6,784 nt of DNA from Verrucomicrobiales bacterium (GTDB lineage: Bacteria; Verrucomicrobiota; Verrucomicrobiia; Verrucomicrobiales; DEV007): positions 1 through 6,784 of the forward strand of contig SLGN01000611.1 in assembly GCA_007123695.1 (NCBI GenBank), written 5' to 3'. Below the pieces are notes generated by a model. It saw only the letters and a list, made by a program, of their open reading frames with translations. It made no database searches and had not been told where the DNA came from. Of this stretch, positions 1 through 6,784 are shown in pieces (within the stretch, counting starts at the first letter, position 1; each line of letters opens with the position of its first letter). The position numbers and the translations under genes were made by a program.

Positions 1-65
1 ACCTGCTTCGTGCCGTTCTGGTTGCCACGTTTCTTGGCGGAGGCGGATCGGGAAGGCGTCTTCAT
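1..65 (-). CDS. Start of an unrecognised basic protein (partial, runs off left edge)
   Basis: An ATG at 65-63 on the minus strand opens a frame of 21 complete codons that reaches the window edge without a stop. The visible N-terminus, MKTPSRSASAKKRGNQNGTK, is rich in Lys, Arg, Ser and Asn and looks disordered. No family can be named from it. The same frame is also open upstream of the ATG as far as the tRNA, so the true start could be further right, and no clear Shine-Dalgarno sequence precedes the ATG. It lies on the same strand as the tRNA-Val gene, starting about 66 bases beyond its 3' end. The KRGNQNG-like stretch is vaguely reminiscent of the GN(Q/K/R)N motif seen near the start of various small phage- or element-encoded proteins, but this is only an impression. 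It may not be a real gene. Confidence 0.4.
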   Translation of the reverse strand, partial: MKTPSRSASAKKRGNQNGTKQ

Positions 66-131
66 TGGCTGGCGGCTTGGCGAGGCGGTATCAGAAACCG
101 ATCCTCGACGGCTCCGCCGCGATCTTGGCAA

Positions 132-203
132 TGCTCGATACTGGGTTCGAACCAGTGACCCCCTGCGTGTGAAGCAGGTGCTCTACCGCTGAGCTAACCG
201 AGC
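132..203 (-). tRNA. tRNA-Val (anticodon CAC)
   Basis: A complete cloverleaf can be folded from the minus strand. The acceptor stem pairs GCTCGGT with ATCGAGC (one G-T pair), followed by discriminator A at 132. The linker TA precedes a D arm GCTC-AGCGGTA-GAGC. The anticodon arm CCTGC-TTCACAC-GCAGG puts anticodon CAC at 171-169, reading the valine codon GTG. The variable loop is five bases (GGGTC) and the T arm is ACTGG-TTCGAAC-CCAGT. The total is 72 bases. The 3' CCA is not encoded: the bases after the discriminator are TTG, so CCA must be added after transcription. All stems pair, so the gene looks functional. Confidence 0.96.
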
Positions 204-210
204 GAATGCC

Positions 211-237
211 ATAAAACAGGCGGGTAGGAGCTTACAA
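211..237 (-). promoter_or_regulatory. Possible sigma-70-like promoter for tRNA-Val
   Basis: On the minus strand TTGTAA (237-232) and TTTTAT (216-211) resemble -35 and -10 boxes. The spacer is only 15 bases, shorter than the preferred 17. The -10-like box ends seven bases before the first tRNA base, which suits transcription starting at or close to the mature 5' end. The call rests on position and partial consensus only. Confidence 0.3.
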
Positions 238-289
238 CCGAACTGGACGGCGGGCAAGATGAATCCTCGGCGGGGCAACAGAGGGGGCA

Positions 290-336
290 CCAATATTTTT
301 AATTCTATGTAATTTATGGAAATTATTTGCATTTCC
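290..336. promoter_or_regulatory. AT-rich island in the divergent intergenic region, probable promoter region of the kinase gene
   Basis: Between the tRNA (minus) and the histidine kinase (plus) is a block of about 47 bases made mostly of A and T, in sharp contrast with the GC-rich surroundings. It ends about 27 bases before the kinase ATG at 363. Such islands in GC-rich genomes usually mark promoter DNA. I could not fix a convincing -35/-10 pair on either strand; TATGTAAT (306-313) and TTATTT (323-328) are the most -10-like strings. No clear operator repeat or riboswitch was seen in 204-362. Confidence 0.4.
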
Positions 337-362
337 GTAGTCTTCCGTCGAACTTCCTTGTT

Positions 363-2870
363 ATGCGCTCCGTCAAGGCATCCCTCGGCTTCATGCTTCT
401 CGTCGGCAGTCTCGCCACTGCCGCGATTGGCGCTGCGCTCGGTCTGGGCATTTCCTACCTCCAGGAAGTCCAGCGCACGAGGCAGGAAATCGTGTCCGAC
501 TTCTCGGCGAAGGCGGCGGCCTTTTCCCAGCGTCTTACCACGGAATCGATCGCCTCGATGGCCCTGGGCGACGACGAAGCGCCCGAGGAGGTCCGCGGCT
601 TTCTCCACCGCATCAACCGCGCCTGGGGAGACGCTCCGGAAGCTCGGGTGACCATCTTCCACAAAACCCGGGGCAACCCGCCGCTCGAGCGCCTCTTCGA
701 CCACTACATGGGCGAATTTCCCGCAGCGGAGGACGACGATCTGCTCAAGCACCTTACTTCCGAAACGCTGTCGAGGAACCACGCCGTGGTCGAGGGATTC
801 CCCGGCGACGAGTCGGGAATCTCCGGGGCCTCGACCGGACTGGGCACCCTCCTCGGAACAGGGACGCCGCCGACGATCGGAGCGGGATTTCCTGTGACCG
901 TCGCGGGACAGTCCCTCTACGCCATCGTCCAAACTAGGGTGAGCCCGCGCCATCTCGCCTTCACCCAGGTGATGGAGCTGCGCCATTTCCTTCCACTGCT
1001 CGGCATCGTTCCACTGCTCGCCTCGCTCATCTTCATGGGCTCTTGGTTCACCAAGCGTCTCGAGGGGCTTGCCGGGGGCATGGACACCGTGACCGAGGGC
1101 CGCTACGACTATCGCCTGCCCGAGGCCGGGCCGCCCGAGATCGAGCGCGTCCACGCCTCCTTCAACGCCATGGCCGAGAGCCTGCGCCGCACCACCGACC
1201 AGTTCCACGAATCGATCAACGAGATCAAGATCGCGAAACGCCAGGCCGAGGTCGCCAAGGAGGCAAAGTCCGACTTCCTCGCGAACATGAGCCACGAGAT
1301 CCGGACACCGATGAACGGCATCATCGGCACGACCAGCCTGCTCATGGAAACGGTGCTGACCAACGAGCAGCGCGAACTCGTCCAGATCATGCGCTCCAGC
1401 GGGCAGTCGCTCGTGCACCTCATCAACGACGTCCTCGACTTCTCCAAGCTGGAGTCCGACAAGATGGAGCTCGAGCACGAGCCGCTCGACATCGTCGATC
1501 TCATCGAGGAGACCATCGAGATGTTCGCCTACTACGCGGCCGAGAGCAGGCTGGAGCTGATCTACTTCGTGGACCGCCGCATCCCCGGCCTCATCTACGG
1601 CGACCGCGAGCGCCTCAAGCAGGTCCTCGTGAACCTCGTCGGAAACGCCCTCAAGTTCACCAACACGGGGGAAATCGTCATCACGCTCAAGCTTTCCGCG
1701 CGGGAGACGAAGTCGGGGAGCGAATCGCTGATCCGGTTCAGCGTCCGCGACACCGGCATCGGGATCGCGCCGGAGCATCAGGAGCGCATCTTCGAGGCCT
1801 TCACCCAGGCGGACGCCTCGACCACCCGCAAGTTCGGAGGCACCGGCCTCGGCCTCGCCATCAGCCGGAAGCTGTGCGAGTCCTTTGGCGGCACTCTCTC
1901 GGTCAGCAGCGAAGTCGGAAAGGGCTCCGACTTCTTCTTCGAACTCCCTTTCCGAGAGGTACCCCAGCAAGGCGCGGCCAAGCCCCAGCACCTTGCCGAA
2001 AACCAAAAGCCCCTCCACGGCAAGACCTGCGTCGTGCTCGCGAAGAATTTCTCCCTCGCCTCCCTGGTGCAGACCTACTGCGAATCCTGGCAGATGCAGA
2101 CCCACCTGGCGCCCAGCCTCGACGAGGGCGTCACCGCCAAGATCGCCGATTTCCGCCCCGACCTCGTCGTCGCCGACCCCCTCGCCCTGCCCACCGAGAC
2201 CGCGTCGAGGAAGTTCGCCGAACTGCTCACGGCCCGGCGCATTCCCGCGATCTTCCTCGCCTCGATCGGCGAGGGCGGCTTCCGCGTCGACGACTCCGAG
2301 CACCCCCTGATCCGGACCCTCTACAAACCCGTGTCCGAACTGAAGCTCTTCCGCGACGCCCTTTTTGTGGTCCAGCGGGGCCAGGGCATCGAGGTGAGCG
2401 AAATCCCCTTCGCGGACAGCGCGGAGCCGGGCCGTCCCCGCGGCAGCGACTTCGCCAAGAGCTTTCCGGCGAAGATCCTGATCGTCGAGGACGTCATGAT
2501 GAATCAGAAGATCGCCGGAATGGTGCTCGAAAAGCTCGGCTACACGGGCATCGAATTCGCGAACAATGGCCGCAAGGGGGTCGAGCGCGTCGCCCAGGGC
2601 GACATCGACCTCGTCTTCATGGACCTTCAAATGCCCGTGATGGGCGGGATCGAAGCGACCGAGGCGATCCGGCAGAACTTCAGCCTGTCCCGGCAGCCCG
2701 TCATCATCGCCATGACCGGCCACGCCCTCGCCGGCGTGCGGGAGAACTGCACCGCCGGTGGCATGAACGGATTCGTCGCGAAGCCCATCTCCCTCTCCGA
2801 CGTGCGGAACGCCATCGCCGAAGCCTACGAAGCCGCCGGGAAGTCCAAGCCGACCGCCGTCGTCGCCTGA
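363..2870 (+). CDS. Membrane-bound hybrid sensor histidine kinase with two receiver domains
   Basis: This is an 835-residue two-component hybrid kinase, expected to sense a signal outside the cytoplasmic membrane, autophosphorylate on His and pass the phosphate to Asp. I chose the ATG at 363 because it is followed directly by a basic start and a membrane segment (residues 8-33); a TTG at 327 would add 12 polar residues. Next come an extracytoplasmic region (about 34-207) of no family I recognise, a second membrane segment (209-229) and a HAMP linker (about 230-283). The HisKA H-box is [15 protein letters not shown], with His311. The HATPase has N-box Asn428 (NLVGNALKF), G1 DTGIGI from Asp463, F-box FEAF and G2 GGTGLGLA from 492. 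Receiver 1 (about 554-675) is degenerate: the acidic pair is replaced by LAKN, though Asp605 and Lys655 line up with the phosphoacceptor and conserved Lys. Receiver 2 (about 704-820) is canonical: Glu709-Asp710, Asp754, Thr785, Lys807. No HPt domain or output domain is present, so an external HPt or response regulator is expected. The ligand is unknown. No strong ribosome binding site was seen. Confidence 0.95.
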   Translation: MRSVKASLGFMLLVGSLATAAIGAALGLGISYLQEVQRTRQEIVSDFSAKAAAFSQRLTTESIASMALGDDEAPEEVRGFLHRINRAWGDAPEARVTIFHKTRGNPPLERLFDHYMGEFPAAEDDDLLKHLTSETLSRNHAVVEGFPGDESGISGASTGLGTLLGTGTPPTIGAGFPVTVAGQSLYAIVQTRVSPRHLAFTQVMELRHFLPLLGIVPLLASLIFMGSWFTKRLEGLAGGMDTVTEGRYDYRLPEAGPPEIERVHASFNAMAESLRRTTDQFHESINEIKIAKRQAEVAKEAKSDFLANMSHEIRTPMNGIIGTTSLLMETVLTNEQRELVQIMRSSGQSLVHLINDVLDFSKLESDKMELEHEPLDIVDLIEETIEMFAYYAAESRLELIYFVDRRIPGLIYGDRERLKQVLVNLVGNALKFTNTGEIVITLKLSARETKSGSESLIRFSVRDTGIGIAPEHQERIFEAFTQADASTTRKFGGTGLGLAISRKLCESFGGTLSVSSEVGKGSDFFFELPFREVPQQGAAKPQHLAENQKPLHGKTCVVLAKNFSLASLVQTYCESWQMQTHLAPSLDEGVTAKIADFRPDLVVADPLALPTETASRKFAELLTARRIPAIFLASIGEGGFRVDDSEHPLIRTLYKPVSELKLFRDALFVVQRGQGIEVSEIPFADSAEPGRPRGSDFAKSFPAKILIVEDVMMNQKIAGMVLEKLGYTGIEFANNGRKGVERVAQGDIDLVFMDLQMPVMGGIEATEAIRQNFSLSRQPVIIAMTGHALAGVRENCTAGGMNGFVAKPISLSDVRNAIAEAYEAAGKSKPTAVVA

Positions 2871-2925
2871 ATCGCCCCGGCTTCCCTCTGGACAGCGCTC
2901 CCCGGACCTGCTTTCCTTGGAGCCG

Positions 2926-3567
2926 ATGAAACTGTCCCTCGCCACCGCACTCGCCACTGCCCTCGCCTTCGTCGCCGCTCTCCCCGCCGCCGCCGAGCCC
3001 GTCCCCATCTTCGACGGCGAGACCTTCGAGGGCTGGGAGGGCGACATCGGCACAGTCTGGCGGATCGAAGACGGCGCCCTCACCGCCGGCTCCCTCGAGA
3101 AGCGGCAGGAGAAGAACAACTTCCTCGCCACCGTCAAGGAATACGGCGACTTCGAGTTGACCCTGAAATGGCGCCTGCTCGGGACCGAGGGCTTCGTCAA
3201 CGGAGGCGTCCAGTTCCGCTCCAAGCGCATCCCCGACCACCACGAAGTCATCGGCTACCAGGCCGACCTCGGGGCCGGCACCGACGGCGCCCTCTACGAC
3301 GAAAGCCGCCGCAAGCGCATGCTCGCCAAGCCCTCCCCCGAGGTCCTCGCCACGGTCGAGAAACCGCTCGGCGAATGGAACGAATACCGCATCCGGGCCG
3401 AGGGACCGCGCATCCAGCTGTGGCTCAACGGCGTGCAGACCGTCGACTACACCGAGGAGGACGAGGGGATCGACGAGACCGGCATCATCGCCGTGCAGAT
3501 CCACGGCAACGCCACCGCCCTCGTCCAGTACAAGGACCTCGCGATCGTCGAGCTGAAGCAGGAGTGA
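2926..3567 (+). CDS. Secreted DUF1080 (3-keto-disaccharide hydrolase / LamG-like) domain protein
   Basis: This 213-residue protein has an N-terminal signal peptide (MKLSLATALATALAF, hydrophobic to about residue 21, then AAA before EPV), so it should be exported. The rest is one DUF1080 domain, a LamG-like beta-sandwich annotated in Pfam as 3-keto-disaccharide hydrolase. It opens with IFDGETFEGWEG and carries the family hallmarks GGVQFRSKRIPDHHE, IGYQADLG, GALYDESRR, EWNEYRI, LWLNGVQTVDYTE and the closing IHG. It is a full-length single-domain form. The family is linked to carbohydrate binding or cleavage at the cell surface, but the substrate cannot be read here. I prefer the ATG at 2926, which has GGAG at 2919-2922, although the three-base spacing is short; the TTG at 2917 would put three extra residues, with an acidic Glu, before the signal peptide. 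It lies 55 bases after the kinase and 46 before lhr, so co-transcription is possible, but no functional link is evident. Confidence 0.93.
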   Translation: MKLSLATALATALAFVAALPAAAEPVPIFDGETFEGWEGDIGTVWRIEDGALTAGSLEKRQEKNNFLATVKEYGDFELTLKWRLLGTEGFVNGGVQFRSKRIPDHHEVIGYQADLGAGTDGALYDESRRKRMLAKPSPEVLATVEKPLGEWNEYRIRAEGPRIQLWLNGVQTVDYTEEDEGIDETGIIAVQIHGNATALVQYKDLAIVELKQE

Positions 3568-3613
3568 AAAGGCCGCCGCGCCCGCATCGGCGGGCCCGCG
3601 CGTATCCGAGGGG

Positions 3614-6226
3614 GTGGAACCCGACCGTAGCTTCTTCGACTGCCTCGCCCCGACCACGGGCGCGTGGTTCCGCCGCACCTACGGCGAGCCGACCGAAGGC
3701 CAGCGCCTCTGCCTGCCGGACATCGCGGCGGGGCGCTCCGTGCTGCTCTCCTCGCCGACCGGTTCGGGCAAGACCCTCGCGGGCTTCCTCGGCATCCTCG
3801 ACCGCCTCGTCCGCGAGCGCGACGAAGACCGCCTCGGCCCCGACGGCATCCGCTGCCTCTACGTGTCGCCTCTGCGCGCCCTCGCCTACGACATCCGCAA
3901 GAACTTGCAGGAACCCCTCGCCGGCCTCGGTCTCGACGGGCAGGTCCGCATCGGCCTGCGCACCGGCGACACGCCCGCGGCGGAGCGCCAGCGCCAGCGG
4001 AAAAAGCCGCCGCACTTTCTCGTGACCACGCCCGAGAGCCTCGCCATCCTGCTGCCCCAGGCCGGCTTCCGCGAGGCCCTCGCCCGCTGCGACCATGTCG
4101 TCGTCGACGAGCTGCACGCCCTCGCCGAAAGCAAGCGCGGCGTCCACCTCTCCGTCTCCCTCGAGCGGCTCGAGCGCCTCCGCCGCCTCCGCGCCCCGGA
4201 GGGCCCGCCGCCTCCGCCGCTCTGCCGCATCGGACTCTCCGCCACCGTCGCCCCGCTCGAAACCGTGGCCGACTTCCTCGGCGGCTCCGGGCCGCGCCCC
4301 GCCATCCACGAGGTCGCGACCGGCCGCGCTGCCCGCATCGAGGTGATGACCCCCATCCGCAAGCGCGCCTACCCGCCCGCCGGCTACACCGCCTCGCGCA
4401 TGGTCTCGGACATGGCCGCGCTCGTCGAGCGCAAGGGCACCACCCTGCTCTTCACCAACACCCGCTCGGGGGCCGAGCGCATCGCCCACCGGCTCAAGCT
4501 CGCCCTGCCCCGGCTCGCCGACGCCATCGAATGCCACCATTCCTCACTCGACCGCGACCTGCGGCAGGAGGTCGAGGACCGGCTCAAGGAAGGGCAACTG
4601 CGCGCCGTGGTCTGCTCCACCAGCCTCGAACTCGGCATCGACATCGGCCACATCGACACCGTCGTGATGGTGAGCACGCCCAAGGGCATCTCCCGCGCCC
4701 TCCAGCGCGTCGGGCGGTCCGGCCATTCCGTCCACCGCACCAGCCACGGCGTCCTCGTCGCGACCAACATCAACGACCTCGTCGAATGCGTCGTCTGCGC
4801 CCGCCTCGCCCACGAGCGCCGCCTCGACCCCGTGCGCATCCTCGACTTCGCCCCCGACGTCGTCGTGCAGCACCTCGTCGGCATGGCCATGGACGGGGGC
4901 TTCACCCTCGATGAAGCGCTGGAGACGCTGCGGGCGGCCCATCCCTTCCGCAACCTGCGGCGCGAGACCCTCGAGCGGCTCGTCGACTACCTCGAGGGCG
5001 GCGGCCGCTCCCTGCGCGGACAGTACCGCGAGACCTTCGGCAAGATCGAGGAGCGCGACGGCCGCTACCACACCGTGTCGAAAAAGGTCGAGCGCGACTA
5101 CCTCGCCAACGTCGGGACCATCCACGCCGACGGCATGGTCAAGGTCACCCTCAACCGCCGCCGCCGCCTCGGGTCGGTCGAGGAGCGCTTCGTCAAGGGC
5201 CTCAGGCCCGGCGACGTCTTCGTGCTCGCCGGCCGCACCGTGAAGCTCGTCGAGAGCTCCCCCGCCGAGGTCGTCGTCGAGGACGCGAAGGGCCGGCTCC
5301 CCACCGTGCCGAGCTGGAACGCCGACAAGCTGCCGCTCGCCACCGGCATGGCCCGCGCCGTCGCCGCCCTCCGCACCGAGATCGACGACCGCTTCCACCG
5401 CCGCGGCGAGACGCCCGACGACGTGGCCGACTGGCTCGTCGAGGAATGGTCGGTCTCGCGCAGCAACGCCGAAGCCGTCCTCGACCATTTCGCCAGCCAG
5501 GCCCTCGTCTCCCTCGTCCCGACCGAGCGCCTCTTCCTCATCGAGCGCCATGTGCCCGAGGCCGACGGCGGGGGCGCCGGAGGCGCCGAGGACGAGGACC
5601 GCGTTCTTTTCTTCTTCCACAGCCTCATCGGCCGCAGCGCCAACGACGCCCTTTCCCGCATCCTGACAAAGCGACTCAAGGACGCCGTCGGAGGCAACGC
5701 CCTCGCCACCGTCGACGACTACGGCTTTCTCCTGACCCTGCGCAGCTTCCAGGACCTCGGCATCGACGAGTGGCGCGAGCTGCTTTCCCCCGAGGGCGCC
5801 GCCGAGGCCCTGCACGAGTCCCTCGTCGATTCGCAGCTTGTGAAATGGCAGTTCTCCGGCGTCGCCCAGACCGGCCTCATGGTGCCCCGCAACCTGCCCG
5901 GCGGCGAGCGCAACGCCCGCCAGATCCGCTGGAGCGCCGAGATCCTCCACCAAGTCCTTTCCAAGCACGAGCCCGACCACCCCCTCCTCGAGCAGGCGGT
6001 CCACGAGGCCAAGCACACCTTCCTCGACCTCGACCGCGCCGTCGCCTTCCTCGGCGAAGCCGCCTCGATGGAGTGGCAGCTCGTCGACGTGCCCGCCGTC
6101 TCGCCCTTCGCCTTCGGCCTCTACGCCAGCAAGATCCGCGAGAGCCTGATGATGGAGTCGCCCGAGGAAGCCATCGAACGCCTCTACCGCGACATGATGC
6201 GCAAGCTCGGGCGCGAGGTGGATTGA
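3614..6226 (+). CDS. lhr: Lhr-family DEAD/DEAH-box superfamily 2 helicase
   Basis: This 870-residue ATP-dependent helicase of the Lhr core type has family members that translocate 3'-5' on single-stranded DNA and unwind DNA or RNA-DNA hybrids, with proposed roles in repair. Motif I is SSPTGSGKT (Lys53-Thr54) and Ia is YVSPLRALAYD. Motif II is DELH (165-168), III is SAT (209-211), IV is LLFTNTRSGAE (from about 278), V is STSLELGIDIGHIDTV and VI is QRVGRSGH (364-371). The C-terminal half has the expected winged-helix and beta-barrel regions (YLANVGTIHADG, RPGDVFVLAGRT, PTVPSWN). A DEAD/H-associated domain follows, with FFFHSLIGR and NDALSR from 677. A short acidic and Gly-rich insert (about 652-663) is probably a loop. 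Length and motifs indicate an intact enzyme. The start is GTG with GAGGGG immediately before it, unusually close; no better in-frame start was seen. The TGA stop lies 34 bases before the Cas3-like frame. It is not a known core CRISPR component, so its neighbourhood with cas3 may be coincidental. Confidence 0.94.
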   Translation: MEPDRSFFDCLAPTTGAWFRRTYGEPTEGQRLCLPDIAAGRSVLLSSPTGSGKTLAGFLGILDRLVRERDEDRLGPDGIRCLYVSPLRALAYDIRKNLQEPLAGLGLDGQVRIGLRTGDTPAAERQRQRKKPPHFLVTTPESLAILLPQAGFREALARCDHVVVDELHALAESKRGVHLSVSLERLERLRRLRAPEGPPPPPLCRIGLSATVAPLETVADFLGGSGPRPAIHEVATGRAARIEVMTPIRKRAYPPAGYTASRMVSDMAALVERKGTTLLFTNTRSGAERIAHRLKLALPRLADAIECHHSSLDRDLRQEVEDRLKEGQLRAVVCSTSLELGIDIGHIDTVVMVSTPKGISRALQRVGRSGHSVHRTSHGVLVATNINDLVECVVCARLAHERRLDPVRILDFAPDVVVQHLVGMAMDGGFTLDEALETLRAAHPFRNLRRETLERLVDYLEGGGRSLRGQYRETFGKIEERDGRYHTVSKKVERDYLANVGTIHADGMVKVTLNRRRRLGSVEERFVKGLRPGDVFVLAGRTVKLVESSPAEVVVEDAKGRLPTVPSWNADKLPLATGMARAVAALRTEIDDRFHRRGETPDDVADWLVEEWSVSRSNAEAVLDHFASQALVSLVPTERLFLIERHVPEADGGGAGGAEDEDRVLFFFHSLIGRSANDALSRILTKRLKDAVGGNALATVDDYGFLLTLRSFQDLGIDEWRELLSPEGAAEALHESLVDSQLVKWQFSGVAQTGLMVPRNLPGGERNARQIRWSAEILHQVLSKHEPDHPLLEQAVHEAKHTFLDLDRAVAFLGEAASMEWQLVDVPAVSPFAFGLYASKIRESLMMESPEEAIERLYRDMMRKLGREVD

Positions 6227-6228
6227 GG

Positions 6229-6238
6229 GGGGCGCCCC
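6229..6238. other. 10-base perfect GC palindrome in the lhr-cas3 gap
   Basis: The sequence GGGGCGCCCC reads the same on both strands and begins two bases after the lhr stop codon. It has no loop and no following T-run, so it does not make a standard intrinsic terminator. It could be a protein-binding site or simply chance in GC-rich DNA. Confidence 0.25.
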
Positions 6239-6254
6239 GTGGCGAATCCCGGGG

Positions 6255-6261
6255 AAAAAAA
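6255..6261 (+). other. A7 tract at the lhr-cas3 junction, phased as a -1 slippery heptamer
   Basis: Seven consecutive A bases sit exactly where recognisable Cas3 sequence begins. In the frame of the TTG at 6223-6225, which overlaps the lhr stop as TTGA, the run reads GGA AAA AAA. This has the form A AAA AAA, a known type of -1 ribosomal slippery site. Slipping by -1 places the ribosome in the Cas3 frame at ATC (6261). Without slippage that frame ends at TGA (6289-6291) after 22 codons. Whether it acts this way is unproven; the same run is also a typical place for a homopolymer length error or for transcriptional slippage. Confidence 0.35.
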
Positions 6262-6784
6262 TCGGATCGAACACGGAGTGGTTTCCCCTGACTGCATCCG
6301 GCGAACTTAGCGACGTCTGGACTCCCGAACGAGCCCAAGCCGCCGCGGAGAGCGCGGTTTCCGAACTCGGCTGGCATCGCAGCGCTGTGGCGCCAGACCT
6401 CAGCTTCGGCGATCTCTTCGACCCTCTGCCCGACGGTGCCACCCTCGCTCCGCGCCCGCTGCAAAGCGCGCTGGTGGATAGCGCCGACGGTCCCGGACTC
6501 TACCTCGTCGAGGCTCCGATGGGGATGGGCAAGACCGAGGCCGCCCTCGCCGCCGCCTACCGCCGCTGGACCGAGGGCGGCGAGCGGGGGCTTTATTTCG
6601 CCCTGCCCACCCAGCTCACCAGCAACCGCATCCACCACCGGCTGACGCAGTTCCTCGACCGCGTCGTCGCCGACCGCGATTCGGTGCAGGCGCTGGTCCA
6701 CGGAAACGCGTGGCTCTTCCCCGACCGCGTCCGCGCCGTGCAGCCGACCTCGGCCCGTTCTGTCGGCTCGGACTCCGACGCCAC
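6261..6784 (+). CDS. cas3: CRISPR-associated helicase Cas3, lacking the N-terminal HD domain (partial, runs off right edge)
   Basis: This frame encodes the start of the Cas3 superfamily 2 helicase, which in type I CRISPR-Cas systems is recruited by Cascade to unwind target DNA. After an IGSNTEWFPLT segment and a linker (VWTPERAQAA, LSFGDLF) comes the Q-like motif RPLQ (about 6456). Walker A EAPMGMGKTEA follows, with its Lys at 6531-6533, and then motif Ia-like LYFALPTQLTSNR and LVHGNAWLF. The frame is open to the edge, and motif II onward lies outside. IGSNTEWFP resembles the conserved stretch (DWIGSN..FP) that follows the HD nuclease domain in full Cas3, yet no HD domain precedes it; lhr ends 34 bases upstream. 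No ATG, GTG or TTG is in frame before GTG at 6387. The best upstream candidate is CTG at 6288 with GGAG at 6275-6278 (9-base spacing). The coordinate 6261 marks where homology begins, not a proven start. It may be a truncated pseudogene, a separate Cas3' helicase, or a frameshift-expressed gene. The subtype cannot be set. Confidence 0.8.
   Translation, partial: MGSNTEWFPLTASGELSDVWTPERAQAAAESAVSELGWHRSAVAPDLSFGDLFDPLPDGATLAPRPLQSALVDSADGPGLYLVEAPMGMGKTEAALAAAYRRWTEGGERGLYFALPTQLTSNRIHHRLTQFLDRVVADRDSVQALVHGNAWLFPDRVRAVQPTSARSVGSDSDA

Noticed and set aside
10..192. A 60-codon plus-strand frame at the left edge
   Set aside because: It runs through the tRNA-Val gene on the opposite strand and shows no protein signature.
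183..3251. A 1022-codon open frame on the minus strand across the kinase and DUF1080 genes
   Set aside because: It overlaps convincing plus-strand genes and the tRNA, and its translation is low-complexity with many Gly, Asp, Val and Leu and no family motif. It is the expected antisense shadow of GC-rich coding DNA.
3580..3595. Hairpin GCCCGC-ATCG-GCGGGC between the DUF1080 gene and lhr, considered as a terminator
   Set aside because: The six-pair stem is not followed by a T-run, and such stems arise often by chance at this GC content. No evidence separates it from background.
5446..6291. A 281-codon plus-strand frame overlapping the 3' half of lhr and ending in the gap
   Set aside because: Its product is almost entirely Arg, Pro and Ala, typical of an off-frame reading of GC-rich codons. 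Only its last 22 codons matter, as the frame used in the frameshift hypothesis.
4544..6442. A 632-codon open frame on the minus strand across lhr and the cas3 start
   Set aside because: It has the same shadow character (repetitive Gly/Ala/Val/Asp/Glu) and runs opposite clear Lhr helicase motifs.
6436..6645. A 69-codon ATG frame inside the Cas3 region
   Set aside because: It is in a different frame from the Cas3 motifs (Walker A, LPTQ) and its product is rich in Pro, Ser and Arg, so it is a shadow.
1..6784. CRISPR array, insertion sequence or long direct repeats
   Set aside because: No regularly spaced repeats, transposase motifs or terminal inverted repeats were seen. If an array exists it should lie to the right of the window.

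Overview
The window is high in GC and gene-dense, with strong G/C at third codon positions. An exported DUF1080 (LamG-like) protein, a long hybrid sensor kinase and an archaeal/bacterial-type Lhr helicase sit together. DUF1080 proteins are especially abundant in Planctomycetota and Verrucomicrobiota, so a member of that superphylum is my best guess. This is an inference from gene content, not a placement.

Layout: the left 203 bases are read on the minus strand. They hold the first 21 codons of a basic, unrecognised protein that runs off the left edge (1-65) and a complete tRNA-Val with anticodon CAC (132-203). A divergent intergenic region follows (204-362), with a distinct AT-rich island at about 290-336. 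Everything to its right is on the plus strand: a membrane-bound hybrid histidine kinase with one degenerate and one canonical receiver domain (363-2870); a secreted DUF1080 protein (2926-3567); an Lhr-family superfamily 2 helicase (3614-6226); and the helicase part of a CRISPR-associated Cas3 that runs off the right edge (from about 6261). Gaps between plus-strand genes are only about 35-55 bases, so co-transcription is possible. The four products do not form an obvious single pathway.

The most notable feature is the lhr/cas3 junction. The Cas3 reading frame begins abruptly, 34 bases after the lhr stop, at a sequence (IGSNTEWFPLT) that resembles the segment normally found just after the N-terminal HD nuclease domain of Cas3. 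No HD domain precedes it, and no ATG, GTG or TTG codon lies in frame before position 6387. The junction is a run of seven A residues, phased so that a -1 shift, or one missed A in the sequence, would join the Cas3 frame to a TTG start overlapping the lhr stop codon. The Cas3 is therefore HD-less by deletion, split from a separate HD protein, expressed by an unusual start or frameshift, or affected by a sequence or assembly error. A type I CRISPR-Cas locus probably continues to the right of the window.
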